Assembly: GCA_023382675.1 (NCBI GenBank)
Contig: JAHDWN010000002.1
Location: 89,340-153,339, forward strand
Direction of reading: 5' to 3'
DNA from: Anaerolineae bacterium
GTDB lineage: Bacteria; Chloroflexota; Anaerolineae; Aggregatilineales; Phototrophicaceae
Length of the DNA stretch: 64,000 bases
Position 1 is the stretch's first letter; each line of letters begins with the position of its first letter. A program made the position numbers and the translations under genes. Under the pieces are notes generated by a model. That model searched no databases. It saw only the letters and a list, made by a program, of their open reading frames with translations, and was not told the origin of the DNA. This document shows positions 1 through 8,253 of the stretch, piece by piece.

Positions 1-1
1 T

Positions 2-442
2 GATGCTTTTAATGAGGTTCTTGACCGTGTACCACCGGAGCGTTGGGATGAGCCGGGTGTCTGTGGCAAATGGTCGATTCGCCAGATGCTGGCGCATATG
101 TCCTTCTGGAATCTCTACCCACTGATGGAGTTGGAATACGCGCTCGGCGGGCGCAAATTCGATTTCGACCATGCTGATGATGAGGCCGTCAACGTGCGCA
201 ATGTCGCCGCACGCGAGGGTTTTAGCTTCGACACGCTGCGCACCGAATTCGACGTGACATTTCAGGCGGTGATGAGTGCGTTGGAGGCGCTGCCTGAAGA
301 AGAATTCGAGCCTGAAAGCCCCCTCGAGCAGATCCTTGGCGACAGCGTCGACGGCGCGTTCGCCAACAACACTTACGCCCACTATGCCGAGCATCGCTTC
401 GAAATCGAAGCCTGGTTGGACGCCGCCGCCGACGAAGCTTGA
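2..442 (+). CDS. DinB/DfsB-like four-helix-bundle protein, 5' truncated by the window
   Basis: The reading frame is open from the first bases of the window, so the true start lies upstream; 146 residues are visible. The segment reading KWSIRQMLAHMSFW near residue 24 is the typical first conserved block of the DinB/DfsB (ClbS) superfamily, where a histidine helps bind a metal. A late HYAEHRFEIEAWL block is where a further histidine helix is expected. Members of this superfamily are small soluble metal-dependent enzymes or thiol-transfer proteins, and the exact reaction cannot be assigned. It ends 182 bases before the dehydrogenase operon and is probably not part of it. An ATG at 86 exists but would cut off the first conserved helix. 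Confidence 0.7.
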   Translation, partial: DAFNEVLDRVPPERWDEPGVCGKWSIRQMLAHMSFWNLYPLMELEYALGGRKFDFDHADDEAVNVRNVAAREGFSFDTLRTEFDVTFQAVMSALEALPEEEFEPESPLEQILGDSVDGAFANNTYAHYAEHRFEIEAWLDAAADEA

Positions 443-624
443 AGCACACAGCCGCAATTCTGCCGTCTAGGCGCGATGGTCTGACACCAATGCCCTGCCA
501 GGCTATATCCACATTTGAACCTGCCCCACCTTTAAGCTAAACTAGGCTGCGTTTCGCAAACAAATCCTCAACCGAGTAATGCCCTATGGCGAAGAAAGCC
601 TCCCGCCAGGAATCAGGAGACCCG

Positions 625-1608
625 ATGGAAACGCAGTCAATTGCGGTTGAGCGCGAAAAGCTGTTGGATTGGTACCGGCAGATTGTGCTCATCCGGCACT
701 TTGAGGAGCGCAGCCTCGATCTTTATCACGAAAAGAAGATCGGCGGTGTCTATCTCCATCTTTATAATGGCCAGGAAGCGACCGGCGTCGGCGCGGTCGC
801 GGCGCTGCAACCGCAAGATCACGTTATCACGGCCTACCGCGATCATGGTATTGCCATCGCTAAAGGCGTCGATCCCAAGTACGTGATGGCCGAGATGTTC
901 GGCAAGAAGACCGGCACGAGCGGGGGCAAGGGCGGCTCGATGCACATCGCGTCGGCGGAACACCGCATGTGGGGCGGGTACGCCATCGTCGGCGGTCACC
1001 TGCCGCTTGCAGCCGGTATCGCCATCAAGGCACGCTATCTGCATCTGGACGAAGTGACGCTGTGCTTTGTCGGCGACGGCGCGAGCAATAACGGCTACTT
1101 CCACGAAGCGCTGAATCTGAGCGCCGTCTGGAATCTGCCGGTCATCTGGTTGATCGAAAACAACCTCTATGGCATGGGCACGGCAGTCGAGCGCGCCAGT
1201 GGCCAGGTGGAGCTGCACAAACGCGCCGTCGGCTACGGCATGGAAGATGGCGGGCGCATCGATGGCATGGACGTGACCGTCGTTTACGATACCGTCAAGC
1301 AAGCGCGCGATTTTGTCATCAAGAACGGCCCGATCCTGATCGAGTCGATGACGTATCGCTATGAAGGTCACGGCGTTTCCGACAAGATCTTCAAGGAGCG
1401 CGCTCAGGAAATGGCGAAATGGCGCGACCGTGACCCGATTGACGTGCTCGCGGGGCATCTGAAGACCATGTTCGGCGATGACATCGAGCATGAACTCGAA
1501 CAGATTCGTCTGAAAGCCGAGCACACCGTGCATGAGGCCATCGAATTTGCCGAGCAGAGTCCGGCACCCACCTATGAAGATCTGTTCCGCAACGTCTACG
1601 TAGAATAG
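625..1608 (+). CDS. pdhA: Pyruvate/2-oxoacid dehydrogenase E1 component, alpha subunit
   Basis: This is the thiamine-diphosphate-dependent alpha subunit (327 aa) of a 2-oxoacid dehydrogenase complex, which decarboxylates pyruvate or a related acid and passes the acyl group to lipoyl-E2. The ThDP-binding signature starts GDGASNNGYFHEALNL and ends about 30 residues later in IENN. The early RHFEER and the HLYNGQEA motif are also typical of PdhA/AcoA. I prefer the ATG at 625 because AGGAGA lies 5 bases upstream; an ATG at 586 would add 13 residues but has no clear ribosome binding site. pdhB follows after 17 bases. Acetoin dehydrogenase (AcoA) is an alternative, since the families are hard to separate by eye. 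Confidence 0.93.
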   Translation: METQSIAVEREKLLDWYRQIVLIRHFEERSLDLYHEKKIGGVYLHLYNGQEATGVGAVAALQPQDHVITAYRDHGIAIAKGVDPKYVMAEMFGKKTGTSGGKGGSMHIASAEHRMWGGYAIVGGHLPLAAGIAIKARYLHLDEVTLCFVGDGASNNGYFHEALNLSAVWNLPVIWLIENNLYGMGTAVERASGQVELHKRAVGYGMEDGGRIDGMDVTVVYDTVKQARDFVIKNGPILIESMTYRYEGHGVSDKIFKERAQEMAKWRDRDPIDVLAGHLKTMFGDDIEHELEQIRLKAEHTVHEAIEFAEQSPAPTYEDLFRNVYVE

Positions 1609-1625
1609 CAAGGCAGTAGCGACCA

Positions 1626-2606
1626 ATGGCTGATCGGAATATGTCCATGCGTGATGCGCTGCGCATCGCGCTGCATGAAGAAATGGAACGTGACGAAACG
1701 GTCTTCGTCATGGGCGAAGAAGTCGCCTACTGGCATGGCACGCACAAAGTCACGCGCGAGTTCATCAACGAATATGGCGAGTCGCGCGTGAAAGATACGC
1801 CTATCAGCGAAATGGCGATTGCCGGGGCGGCGGTCGGCGCGGCGATGGCCGGTCTGCGACCGGTGGCCGAGATCATGACGATCAATTTCGCCTTCCTCGC
1901 CTTCGACGCCATCATCAATCACGCCGCGAAAATCCGCTATATGTTCGACGGCCAGTTCAAGGTGCCGATGGTCGTGCGCGCGGCGACCGGCTGGGGAATG
2001 CAGGCAACCGCCTCGCATTCGCAGACGCCGGAACCGATCTTCGCGCATTTCCCCGGCCTCTACGTCGGCTGCCCGTCCAATGCGCGCGATGCCAAAGGCA
2101 TGCTCAAGGCGGCCATCCGCGACGACAACCCGGTGCTCTTCACGGAAGTGATCGCGCTCTACCCCAAGCCGTCGCCTGTACCGGAGGATACGGACTTCAC
2201 CATCCCCATCGGCAAGAGCGACCTCAAGCGCGAGGGCGATCACGTCACGCTGGTGGCGTATGGGCGCGGCGTCGATTGGGCGCTGCAAGCCGCCGACCAG
2301 TTAGAGAAGGATGGCGTGCGCGCCGCCGTGGTCGATCTGCGCTGGCTGCGCCCGCTGGACATGAGCATCGTCTTCGAGAGCTTCAAGCAGACCAACCGCG
2401 CCGTCGTCGTCGAAGAATCACTGCCGCATTACAGCTTCGGCAGCGAGATCGCGGCGCAGATTCAAGAGAAGATGTTCGACTACATGGACGCGCCGGTCAA
2501 ACGCGTGAGCGCAGCCGACGTGCCGCTGCCCTTCGCCCACGACATCGAGCTGATGGCGCTGCCCAACGCTCAGAAAGTTGTAGACGCGGTCAAGGAGATC
2601 CTGTGA
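1626..2606 (+). CDS. pdhB: Pyruvate/2-oxoacid dehydrogenase E1 component, beta subunit
   Basis: The E1 beta subunit (326 aa) pairs with the alpha subunit to form the heterotetrameric E1 and contributes the other half of the ThDP site. The sequence shows the early catalytic-loop glutamate region (FVMGEEVAYWHGTHKVT), the DTPISEMAIAGAAVGAAMAG block, and the C-terminal transketolase domain with RWLRPLD and VVEESLPHYSFGSEIA. The length is normal for the family. The stop codon overlaps the start of the E2 gene by one base (TGATG), which points to translational coupling and equimolar production of the complex. No E3 (dihydrolipoamide dehydrogenase) gene is present in the window. Confidence 0.94.
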   Translation: MADRNMSMRDALRIALHEEMERDETVFVMGEEVAYWHGTHKVTREFINEYGESRVKDTPISEMAIAGAAVGAAMAGLRPVAEIMTINFAFLAFDAIINHAAKIRYMFDGQFKVPMVVRAATGWGMQATASHSQTPEPIFAHFPGLYVGCPSNARDAKGMLKAAIRDDNPVLFTEVIALYPKPSPVPEDTDFTIPIGKSDLKREGDHVTLVAYGRGVDWALQAADQLEKDGVRAAVVDLRWLRPLDMSIVFESFKQTNRAVVVEESLPHYSFGSEIAAQIQEKMFDYMDAPVKRVSAADVPLPFAHDIELMALPNAQKVVDAVKEIL

Positions 2607-3925
2607 TGGCGCGTGAAATCTTGATGCCCAAGTTGGGCGCAGATATGACCGAAGGGACACTGCTCAACTGGCTCAAGCAGCCGGGTGATCAGGTCCAGCC
2701 GGGCGACGTGATCGCCGAGGTCGAAAGCGATAAAGCGACCATCGAAGTGCCGGTCGAAATCAGCGGCACGATCCTCGAACTCAAGGGGGAGCCTGGTGAA
2801 GCGCTGGCTGTCGGCAGTGTGATCGGCGTTATCGGCGAAGCGGGCGAAGCGCCCCCGGCTCCGGCCAAAGCTGAGCCTGTCCAAGCCGCTCAGCCAGCAG
2901 CCACCGCCGAAAAACAAACAAACGGCGCAGCAACCGCTAAAGTGGAGGCCATCGCCGCGCCTCCTGCGCCGCCCGCGCCGGAATCCGTCGCCGAAGCCAA
3001 CGGCGATTATCCCGACGGCGTGAAAGCCTCGCCCATCGCCCGCCGGATCGCCGAGGAACGGGGAATCAATCTCCAGCAAGTGCGCGGAAGCGGTCCCGGT
3101 GGCCGGGTGGTCAAGTCGGATGTCGAGAATTTCGTCGCGCCCGCTGCCGCGCCGGAAACCCCCAAAGCCGCACCATCAGCAGCCCCTGCCCAGGCCATCC
3201 CCGGTCAGACGTGGGGCACGCTGCCGGAAGGCCCGGACGTCGAGATTATCGACGTGACGCGCATTCGCTCGCGCATCGCCGCGCGCATGATCCAGAGCAA
3301 GCAGCAGATGCCGCATTTTTATGTAACCAGCGAGATCGACACCGCCGAGCTGCTGAAGCTGCGCGCCGGACTCAACGCCGAACTGCCGGACGACGAGAAG
3401 ATCACCGTCAACGATCTGATCGTCAAAGCGGCTGGGCTGGCGCTGCTCGACTTTCCCAATCTGAATACGCACTTTTATGGCGACAAGCTGGTGCGCTACA
3501 AGCGGATCAACATCGGCATGGCAGTCGCGATGCCCAACGGCGGCCTGATCAATGTCGTCGCCAAGGATGTCGATAAGACGAGCATCGGCACGATTGCGCG
3601 GCGCAACAAAGAAATGATCGCCCGCGCCCGCGAGGGTAAGGTCAAGCCGGATGATGTGGAAGGCAGCACCTTCACCGTCAGCAACCTGGGCGCGTTCGAC
3701 GTGGAACATTTCCTCGCCATCATCAACCCGCCCGAAGCGGCGATCCTGGCGGTCGGTACGGCGCAGAAAGTCCCGGTCGTGCTGGAAGATGGCACGCTCG
3801 GCGTCGGCAGCCGCATGAAGGTGACGATCAGCGTCGATCACCGCGTCAGCGATGGCGCGGAAGGCGCGCAGTACATGCAGGCGTTCAAGGCACTGATCGA
3901 GAACCCGATGCGCCTGCTGATCTAG
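2606..3925 (+). CDS. pdhC: Dihydrolipoamide acyltransferase (E2) of the 2-oxoacid dehydrogenase complex
   Basis: E2 (439 aa) forms the core of the complex and transfers the acyl group from lipoyl-lysine to CoA. In order it has one lipoyl domain (residues about 1-80, lysine in VESDKATIEV), an Ala/Pro-rich flexible linker, one peripheral subunit-binding domain (ASPIARRIAEERGINLQQV through GPGGRVVKSDV, about 133-170), a second linker, and the catalytic domain with the signature SVDHRVSDGA containing the HxxxDG catalytic pair. The open frame extends upstream inside pdhB, but the ATG at 2606, overlapping the pdhB stop, gives a normal N terminus (MAREILMPKLGADM). A strong terminator follows 28 bases after the stop. 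Confidence 0.94.
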   Translation: MAREILMPKLGADMTEGTLLNWLKQPGDQVQPGDVIAEVESDKATIEVPVEISGTILELKGEPGEALAVGSVIGVIGEAGEAPPAPAKAEPVQAAQPAATAEKQTNGAATAKVEAIAAPPAPPAPESVAEANGDYPDGVKASPIARRIAEERGINLQQVRGSGPGGRVVKSDVENFVAPAAAPETPKAAPSAAPAQAIPGQTWGTLPEGPDVEIIDVTRIRSRIAARMIQSKQQMPHFYVTSEIDTAELLKLRAGLNAELPDDEKITVNDLIVKAAGLALLDFPNLNTHFYGDKLVRYKRINIGMAVAMPNGGLINVVAKDVDKTSIGTIARRNKEMIARAREGKVKPDDVEGSTFTVSNLGAFDVEHFLAIINPPEAAILAVGTAQKVPVVLEDGTLGVGSRMKVTISVDHRVSDGAEGAQYMQAFKALIENPMRLLI

Positions 3926-3953
3926 CATTCGTATCGCTGCGACAATGAATGAG

Positions 3954-3989
3954 CAAGGCGGGCACAGCGCGTGACCCGCCTTGTTTTTT
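3954..3989 (+). terminator. Rho-independent terminator of the pdhABC operon
   Basis: A perfect 9-bp stem (CAAGGCGGG paired with CCCGCCTTG) with a 12-base loop is followed by six T residues. It sits 28 bases after the E2 stop and overlaps the last codon of the convergent WD40 gene. Confidence 0.9.
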
Positions 3990-5397
3990 ACCCCGCCGCG
4001 TCGTCCGTGACGCCCCAGATGCGCAGCGTGCCGTCATCACTGATCGATGCAATCTGCGTGCCATCCGGGCTGAATGCGACGCCCGTCACGGCTGCGTCGT
4101 GCCCCAGCATCCCGCCGACGACCCGGCGCGCAGCCAGATCCCACAGGCGAACGCTGTTGTCACGCGTGAACGCATCGGGATTGCCGCCAGCCGTCGCCAG
4201 CAGACGCCCATCCCAACTGTAGGCCGCAGCCAGCACGGCGTCGTCGGTTGCATTGTCGAACTCGACCAGCCGAGTCGCCCGCGCCACATCCCAAATGCGC
4301 GTGAACCGCTCCATACCCCCGGTCACGATCTGCGTGCCATCCGGGCTGAAGGCGAGCGCCCGCACAGCGGATGGATGCGCGCGCAGGCTGTTTAGCTCCA
4401 CGCCCTCGCTCACATCCCAGAAGCGCACCGTTCCGGCTGCGTCGCCGGTGGCAATCGTCTGCGCGTCCGGGCTGAACGCAATCGCCGTCACCGGAGCCGG
4501 ATGTTCGAGCACGCGCAGCGGCGCACCGCTGCTGGCCTCCCAGATCTGCACGACGTTGGTCGTCGCCACGTTCGGATCATCCGCCGCCCCGTAGGCCGCC
4601 GCCGCATAGCCCATGTCCTGGCTGAGCGCGACAGCGTTCACACGGTCAAGGCCTGCGCCCGGCTGCATTTCGAGCGGCGCTTCCGTGGGTGCGACAGGGA
4701 ACAGCACCGCGTCGCCCGCCTCTATCCCTGCAAGAATGTACGGCCTGCCCTCCAGCACGCCCGTTGCCAGCGCCGTGACCGGCACGTTGAGTTCGATCCG
4801 CTCCGGCTCGGCGTTCAGGTTGGCCGCGTCATAGAGCAGCACGCCGCCGCTGGTCATCGTCGGGTCATCCGGCGCGCCATCTGTTGCGACCACGATCCGG
4901 TCGCCCGACGGCAGCCACGGCAGCCAGACCATCGGCAGGTTGGGGCGCGACGTTTCCAGCGTCACCCGCGCGATTTCATGCACCGCATCGGCATTTTGCG
5001 GCGTGATGAACTCTCCAGTCGGGAAACGCGGTTCGAGTGTCGGCGGCGGTGGCACAGCCGTCGGCTCGGCGCTGGTGGTCGTACACAGGAAGATTTCGCC
5101 CGCGGCGGTCGAACGATAGTCATAAATCGTGCCGCCATAACTCAAGGTGAAGACGTAGCCCTTTGTGACCACCTGGGCGTACATCACGCCGGGCTGCGGG
5201 CAGCCCAGGCTCGCATCGCCGAACATTTCTTCACGCCATGACCAATCGTCGAGCTGGTTGAGCGTGACGGTACGGCCCACACGCCCGCTCAAGTCGGCCA
5301 ACGCAGCATCCATGGCGGCGGGCTGCGCAGATGCGACGAAAACGGTCGCGATGAAAGCGATCAGTATCGCCAAGAATTCACGGTATCGTCTGTGCAT
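3988..5397 (-). CDS. Secreted WD40-repeat protein
   Basis: This 469-aa protein starts with a hydrophobic export signal (about residues 8-24, ending AFIATVFVASAQP), followed by a roughly 110-residue region with cysteines and then a WD40 beta-propeller. Clear blades contain AFSPDAQTIATGDAAG then VRFWDV, AFSPDGTQIVTGG then TRIWDV, and AFSPDGTQIASISDDG then LRIWGV; weaker blades precede them. WD40 propellers act as protein-binding scaffolds, and exported bacterial versions are poorly characterised. It is convergent with pdhABC and divergent from the TIR gene. The reverse-strand GGAG about 10 bases before the ATG supports the start. No catalytic domain is visible. Confidence 0.85.
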   Translation of the reverse strand: MHRRYREFLAILIAFIATVFVASAQPAAMDAALADLSGRVGRTVTLNQLDDWSWREEMFGDASLGCPQPGVMYAQVVTKGYVFTLSYGGTIYDYRSTAAGEIFLCTTTSAEPTAVPPPPTLEPRFPTGEFITPQNADAVHEIARVTLETSRPNLPMVWLPWLPSGDRIVVATDGAPDDPTMTSGGVLLYDAANLNAEPERIELNVPVTALATGVLEGRPYILAGIEAGDAVLFPVAPTEAPLEMQPGAGLDRVNAVALSQDMGYAAAAYGAADDPNVATTNVVQIWEASSGAPLRVLEHPAPVTAIAFSPDAQTIATGDAAGTVRFWDVSEGVELNSLRAHPSAVRALAFSPDGTQIVTGGMERFTRIWDVARATRLVEFDNATDDAVLAAAYSWDGRLLATAGGNPDAFTRDNSVRLWDLAARRVVGGMLGHDAAVTGVAFSPDGTQIASISDDGTLRIWGVTDDAAG

Positions 5398-5554
5398 TTG
5401 GTATAAACTCCAGTTATAGGCGGGTGATCGTTGTCGAGGATTGTACCGTCAGATAGATCAGGGTTTAATAGGCGTTTAGTCTGCGTTATCCCAACGTATA
5501 GCCGTCGAACATTTGGTTAGAAAAAATGTTCTATATTAAATTTGAAATTTGTTA

Positions 5555-5560
5555 TACAAT
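5555..5560 (+). promoter_or_regulatory. Putative -10 box (TACAAT) upstream of the TIR gene
   Basis: TACAAT lies in an AT-rich stretch, unusual for this GC-rich window, about 40 bases before the preferred TIR start. No good -35 hexamer is seen 16-18 bases upstream, so the assignment is tentative. Confidence 0.35.
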
Positions 5561-5599
5561 CCAACCGGGTTTGCGTTTTTCCATGCAGAGATGATTGCC

Positions 5600-6484
5600 A
5601 TGTCGCCAACAAAGTCCTATACCTTTGTCAGTCACAGTTCTAAAGACAAAGCCTTTGTCGAAGACCTGGCAGGCCTCTTCAGCGCTGCCGGTCTGGACAT
5701 GTGGGTCGATGTCGAAGACATTGCCGATGGCGCGACCTGGGCCAAAGCGATCCAGCAGGGCGTCGAAGACTGCAACACCATGATCGTCGTCTGGTCGGCG
5801 AACGCGCGTGCCTCCGAATGGGTCGAGCGCGAGACGCTGCTGGCGCTGCGCCTGAACAAGCCGGTCTTCATCGCTCAGATCGACGATACGCCGCTGCCGA
5901 TCTATCTGATCAACCGCCAGGCGACCGATTTCCGCCAGCGCCAGGCGCAGGCGACGCAGCGGCTCATCCGTGCCGTCAAGAAGGCCATCGACAGCGCGAA
6001 TGCCGCGGTAACTAAACCGGCATCGGCGCTCAAACCGAACGAGCACAACTTTTTCAAATACATCGCCCAGATGCCGGACGGCGAAGACAATGCGCGCATC
6101 GCCCGCGAACTGTTCGCCTTCGCCGAGGCCCACGCCAACGCGATCACCTTCAGTGGCCGCGCCGAGCCGGCCTTTCATGCGCATCTCTGGATCGGCCCCG
6201 GCGGGCTGGTCATCTTCTCCGTGCGCGCTTACCGGCGGCAGCCGGCCGTCGAAGTCCCGCTGCAATACTGGACGAGCTTCCCGCCCTATGACGAACTGAA
6301 AGCGCGCGAGGCCGTTGTCAAGTCGCTGAACAAGCTGATGCCGAAGCAAGAGGCGTTCGCGCTCGACCGCGCCGACCGCCGCCCCAATCTGCCGCTCGTG
6401 CGCGCGCTGGCGACCGACGAGAATCTCGAAGCGTTCCAGGGCATCATGCGCGACGTGATTGACCGGCTCAACAGCAGCGCCTAG
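5600..6484 (+). CDS. TIR-domain protein with uncharacterised C-terminal domain
   Basis: The protein (294 aa) opens with a TIR domain (residues about 5-125): TFVSHSSKDKAFVEDLAGLF, then WVDVEDIADGATW, then SEWVERETLLAL. The glutamate four residues after the tryptophan in WVERE aligns with the catalytic glutamate of NAD-cleaving TIR domains such as SARM1, so NADase activity is possible. Residues about 145-290 form a second module beginning NFFKYIAQMPDGED and containing an aromatic YWTSFPPYDELK segment; I recall similar modules in other bacterial proteins but cannot name a function. The ATG at 5600 has GCAGAG 9 bases upstream; ATG 5591 and TTG 5549 are alternatives. A role in defence or stress signalling is inference. 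Confidence 0.82.
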   Translation: MSPTKSYTFVSHSSKDKAFVEDLAGLFSAAGLDMWVDVEDIADGATWAKAIQQGVEDCNTMIVVWSANARASEWVERETLLALRLNKPVFIAQIDDTPLPIYLINRQATDFRQRQAQATQRLIRAVKKAIDSANAAVTKPASALKPNEHNFFKYIAQMPDGEDNARIARELFAFAEAHANAITFSGRAEPAFHAHLWIGPGGLVIFSVRAYRRQPAVEVPLQYWTSFPPYDELKAREAVVKSLNKLMPKQEAFALDRADRRPNLPLVRALATDENLEAFQGIMRDVIDRLNSSA

Positions 6485-6525
6485 AGTACGCTGAACGCTG
6501 TGACAGATAAGCTTGGCGTGTCAAA

Positions 6526-6879
6526 ATGTCAATAAAGGCGCTTGTTAGAGTTGTGGCGCTTCTTTCAGCCGGGCTAGTGGCCTGCGGGATCATCTATCTC
6601 ATATATGCCGCATTGTCGATGCAGTTGGAGGCTTCACGCGTTGAGGCAGCCATCAAAAGAGACTGTGGGCTAGACATCGAAGTGGCCCCAGGTGAAATCC
6701 GTGAACCGGGAAATGTAGTCAAGCACTATACAGTCAATGATATTCCAATGGATTTGGTCTGTTACGGGCCCAATTGCGGATGTGATTGCGTGGAAAGTTA
6801 TCAGGGGGATGTCCCCACTGCTGTTCCAACGCAAGATCAGAACTTGAATCCGGGACGGCATGAGGACAGTGGCGGCTAA
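6526..6879 (+). CDS. Small hypothetical protein with one N-terminal membrane segment
   Basis: A 117-residue frame starts 41 bases after the TIR gene. Residues about 7-32 form a hydrophobic membrane anchor (VVALLSAGLVACGIIYLIYA), after which comes a polar tail with a cysteine-rich CYGPNCGCDC cluster that could bind a metal or form disulfides. The C terminus is Pro/Gln-rich. There is no convincing ribosome binding site, and the composition is less GC-rich than that of neighbours. I do not recognise the family. It may be co-transcribed with the TIR gene. Confidence 0.5.
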   Translation: MSIKALVRVVALLSAGLVACGIIYLIYAALSMQLEASRVEAAIKRDCGLDIEVAPGEIREPGNVVKHYTVNDIPMDLVCYGPNCGCDCVESYQGDVPTAVPTQDQNLNPGRHEDSGG

Positions 6880-6954
6880 GGTCTATCACCTTTAGCTGTT
6901 GTGTTGAGCGCTTTCACCTACAACAAATTGAAGTGCATAACACGCTCTAGACCA

Positions 6955-8052
6955 TCACTCGGTGTGCTGGCGCAGTTGGCGGCGCAAGTCGTCGATGGGG
7001 CGCAGTTCTCCGCCCTCAGCCTCGTAATACCAGTGTTCCCAGCCATTGCACGAGGGCTGCCCCGCCATCCGTGCGCCAAGCTGGTGGATCGACCCGCGCT
7101 CACCATCCGGCGTGTGCAGCGAGCCGTCAGCGAGCACCGTCGCCCTGCGCGCGGGCTGCCGGTTGAAATAGAGCGCCTGCCCCGGCACGAGCAGCCCGTT
7201 TTCCAGCAGCGCCACAAACGGAATCCGTGGCGCAGACCGCCCCGCCGCAATTTTGCCGAGCGCGATCTCGTCCGCGTCCGGCGCGGTGATGGCATCGATG
7301 CGTGTACGCGCCGCGCCCACATACAGGTCGTCGCGCTCGATGCCGACATAATGCCGTCCCAGCTTCTTCGCCACCGCGCCCGTCGTGCCGGAGCCAAAGA
7401 ACGGATCGAGCACCACGTCGCCGGGGTTGGTGCAGGCGAGCAGGATGCGATAGAGCAGCGCTTCGGGCTTCTGCGTGGCGTGCAGTTTCTTGCCCTCGAA
7501 GGTCAGCCGCTCGCGCCCGGTGCAGATCGGGATGTACCAGTCGCTGCGCATCTGCTTGCCGTCGTTCGCCATCTTCATCGCCTGATAGTGAAACGTATAG
7601 CGCTTCTGCGCTTTCGATTTCTTGCACCAGAGCAGTGTTTCATGCGCATTCGTGAAGCGTACACCGCGAAACTGCGGCATCGGGTTGCTCTTGATCCAGG
7701 TGATTTCGTTCAGCATCCAGTAGCTCAGGTCTTGCAAGATCGCGCCGACGCGGTGGATGTTGTGATAGCTGCCGATGACCCAGAGCGTGCCTGTGTCTTT
7801 GAGCACCCGGCGGCAGCCTTGCAGCCAGGCGCGCGTGAAGGCGTCGTAGCTGGCAAAATCGTCGAAGCGATCCCAATCGTCATCGACGGCGTCAACCAGG
7901 CTGTGATCCGGGCGCAGCAGCGTGTTCTGCAATTGCAGATTGTAGGGCGGATCGGCAAAGACGAGATCGACCGATTTTTCAGGCAGTTGCGCCAGAATCT
8001 CGCAGCAATCCCCCTGATGGATGGTGTCGTAATGGAGTTGATTGTCAGTCAT
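6955..8052 (-). CDS. CcrM/HinfI-like adenine-specific DNA methyltransferase, apparently orphan
   Basis: This is a beta-class N6-adenine methyltransferase (365 aa). The catalytic DPPY motif is at about residue 34, the S-adenosylmethionine motif FFGSGTTG is near residue 217, and KPEALLYRILLACT precedes it. Residues about 275-360 (IPFVALLENGLLVPGQALYF, SIHQLGARMAG, CNGWEHWYYE) match the C-terminal extension of the cell-cycle methyltransferase CcrM, which methylates GANTC. GANTC as target is inferred from family likeness. No restriction endonuclease gene is adjacent. The ATG at 8052 is chosen because a TATAGT box ends 7 bases upstream, indicating an almost leaderless transcript; the open frame continues 42 codons further without support. 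Confidence 0.88.
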   Translation of the reverse strand: MTDNQLHYDTIHQGDCCEILAQLPEKSVDLVFADPPYNLQLQNTLLRPDHSLVDAVDDDWDRFDDFASYDAFTRAWLQGCRRVLKDTGTLWVIGSYHNIHRVGAILQDLSYWMLNEITWIKSNPMPQFRGVRFTNAHETLLWCKKSKAQKRYTFHYQAMKMANDGKQMRSDWYIPICTGRERLTFEGKKLHATQKPEALLYRILLACTNPGDVVLDPFFGSGTTGAVAKKLGRHYVGIERDDLYVGAARTRIDAITAPDADEIALGKIAAGRSAPRIPFVALLENGLLVPGQALYFNRQPARRATVLADGSLHTPDGERGSIHQLGARMAGQPSCNGWEHWYYEAEGGELRPIDDLRRQLRQHTE

Positions 8053-8059
8053 GCTGCCG

Positions 8060-8065
8060 ACTATA
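8060..8065 (-). promoter_or_regulatory. -10 box of the methyltransferase gene, near-leaderless
   Basis: Read on the reverse strand, TATAGT is followed by 7 bases and the ATG of the methyltransferase. A transcript would begin within one or two bases of the start codon. The -35 region is not conserved. Confidence 0.5.
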
Positions 8066-8253
8066 CTGTGAGCCGCGCCAGAACGCGAGCCAGGCTTTCC
8101 ACACACGCTAAACCTGCTTTGACAGTCACATGGGTGAATGGTTAAACTATTCAGTGATAATGTTCGATTTCGCCGCACGAACGCGATGTTGGCGAAGCAC
8201 GCGACTCGCGCTCGATCTATGCATTCAGATATATATTGAAAAAAGGGGGCATT

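Noticed and set aside
637-1626. 329-codon frame opposite the E1 alpha gene, and similar long antisense frames opposite E2 and GH36 genes
   Set aside because: Same codon-bias effect; the sense genes are clearly real.
2276-2605. N-terminal extension of E2 overlapping pdhB
   Set aside because: It is an out-of-frame reading of pdhB; the lipoyl domain begins at the ATG at 2606.
6955-8052. Complete restriction-modification system
   Set aside because: No restriction endonuclease or specificity subunit is found on either side; the neighbours are a small membrane protein and a helix-hairpin-helix protein.
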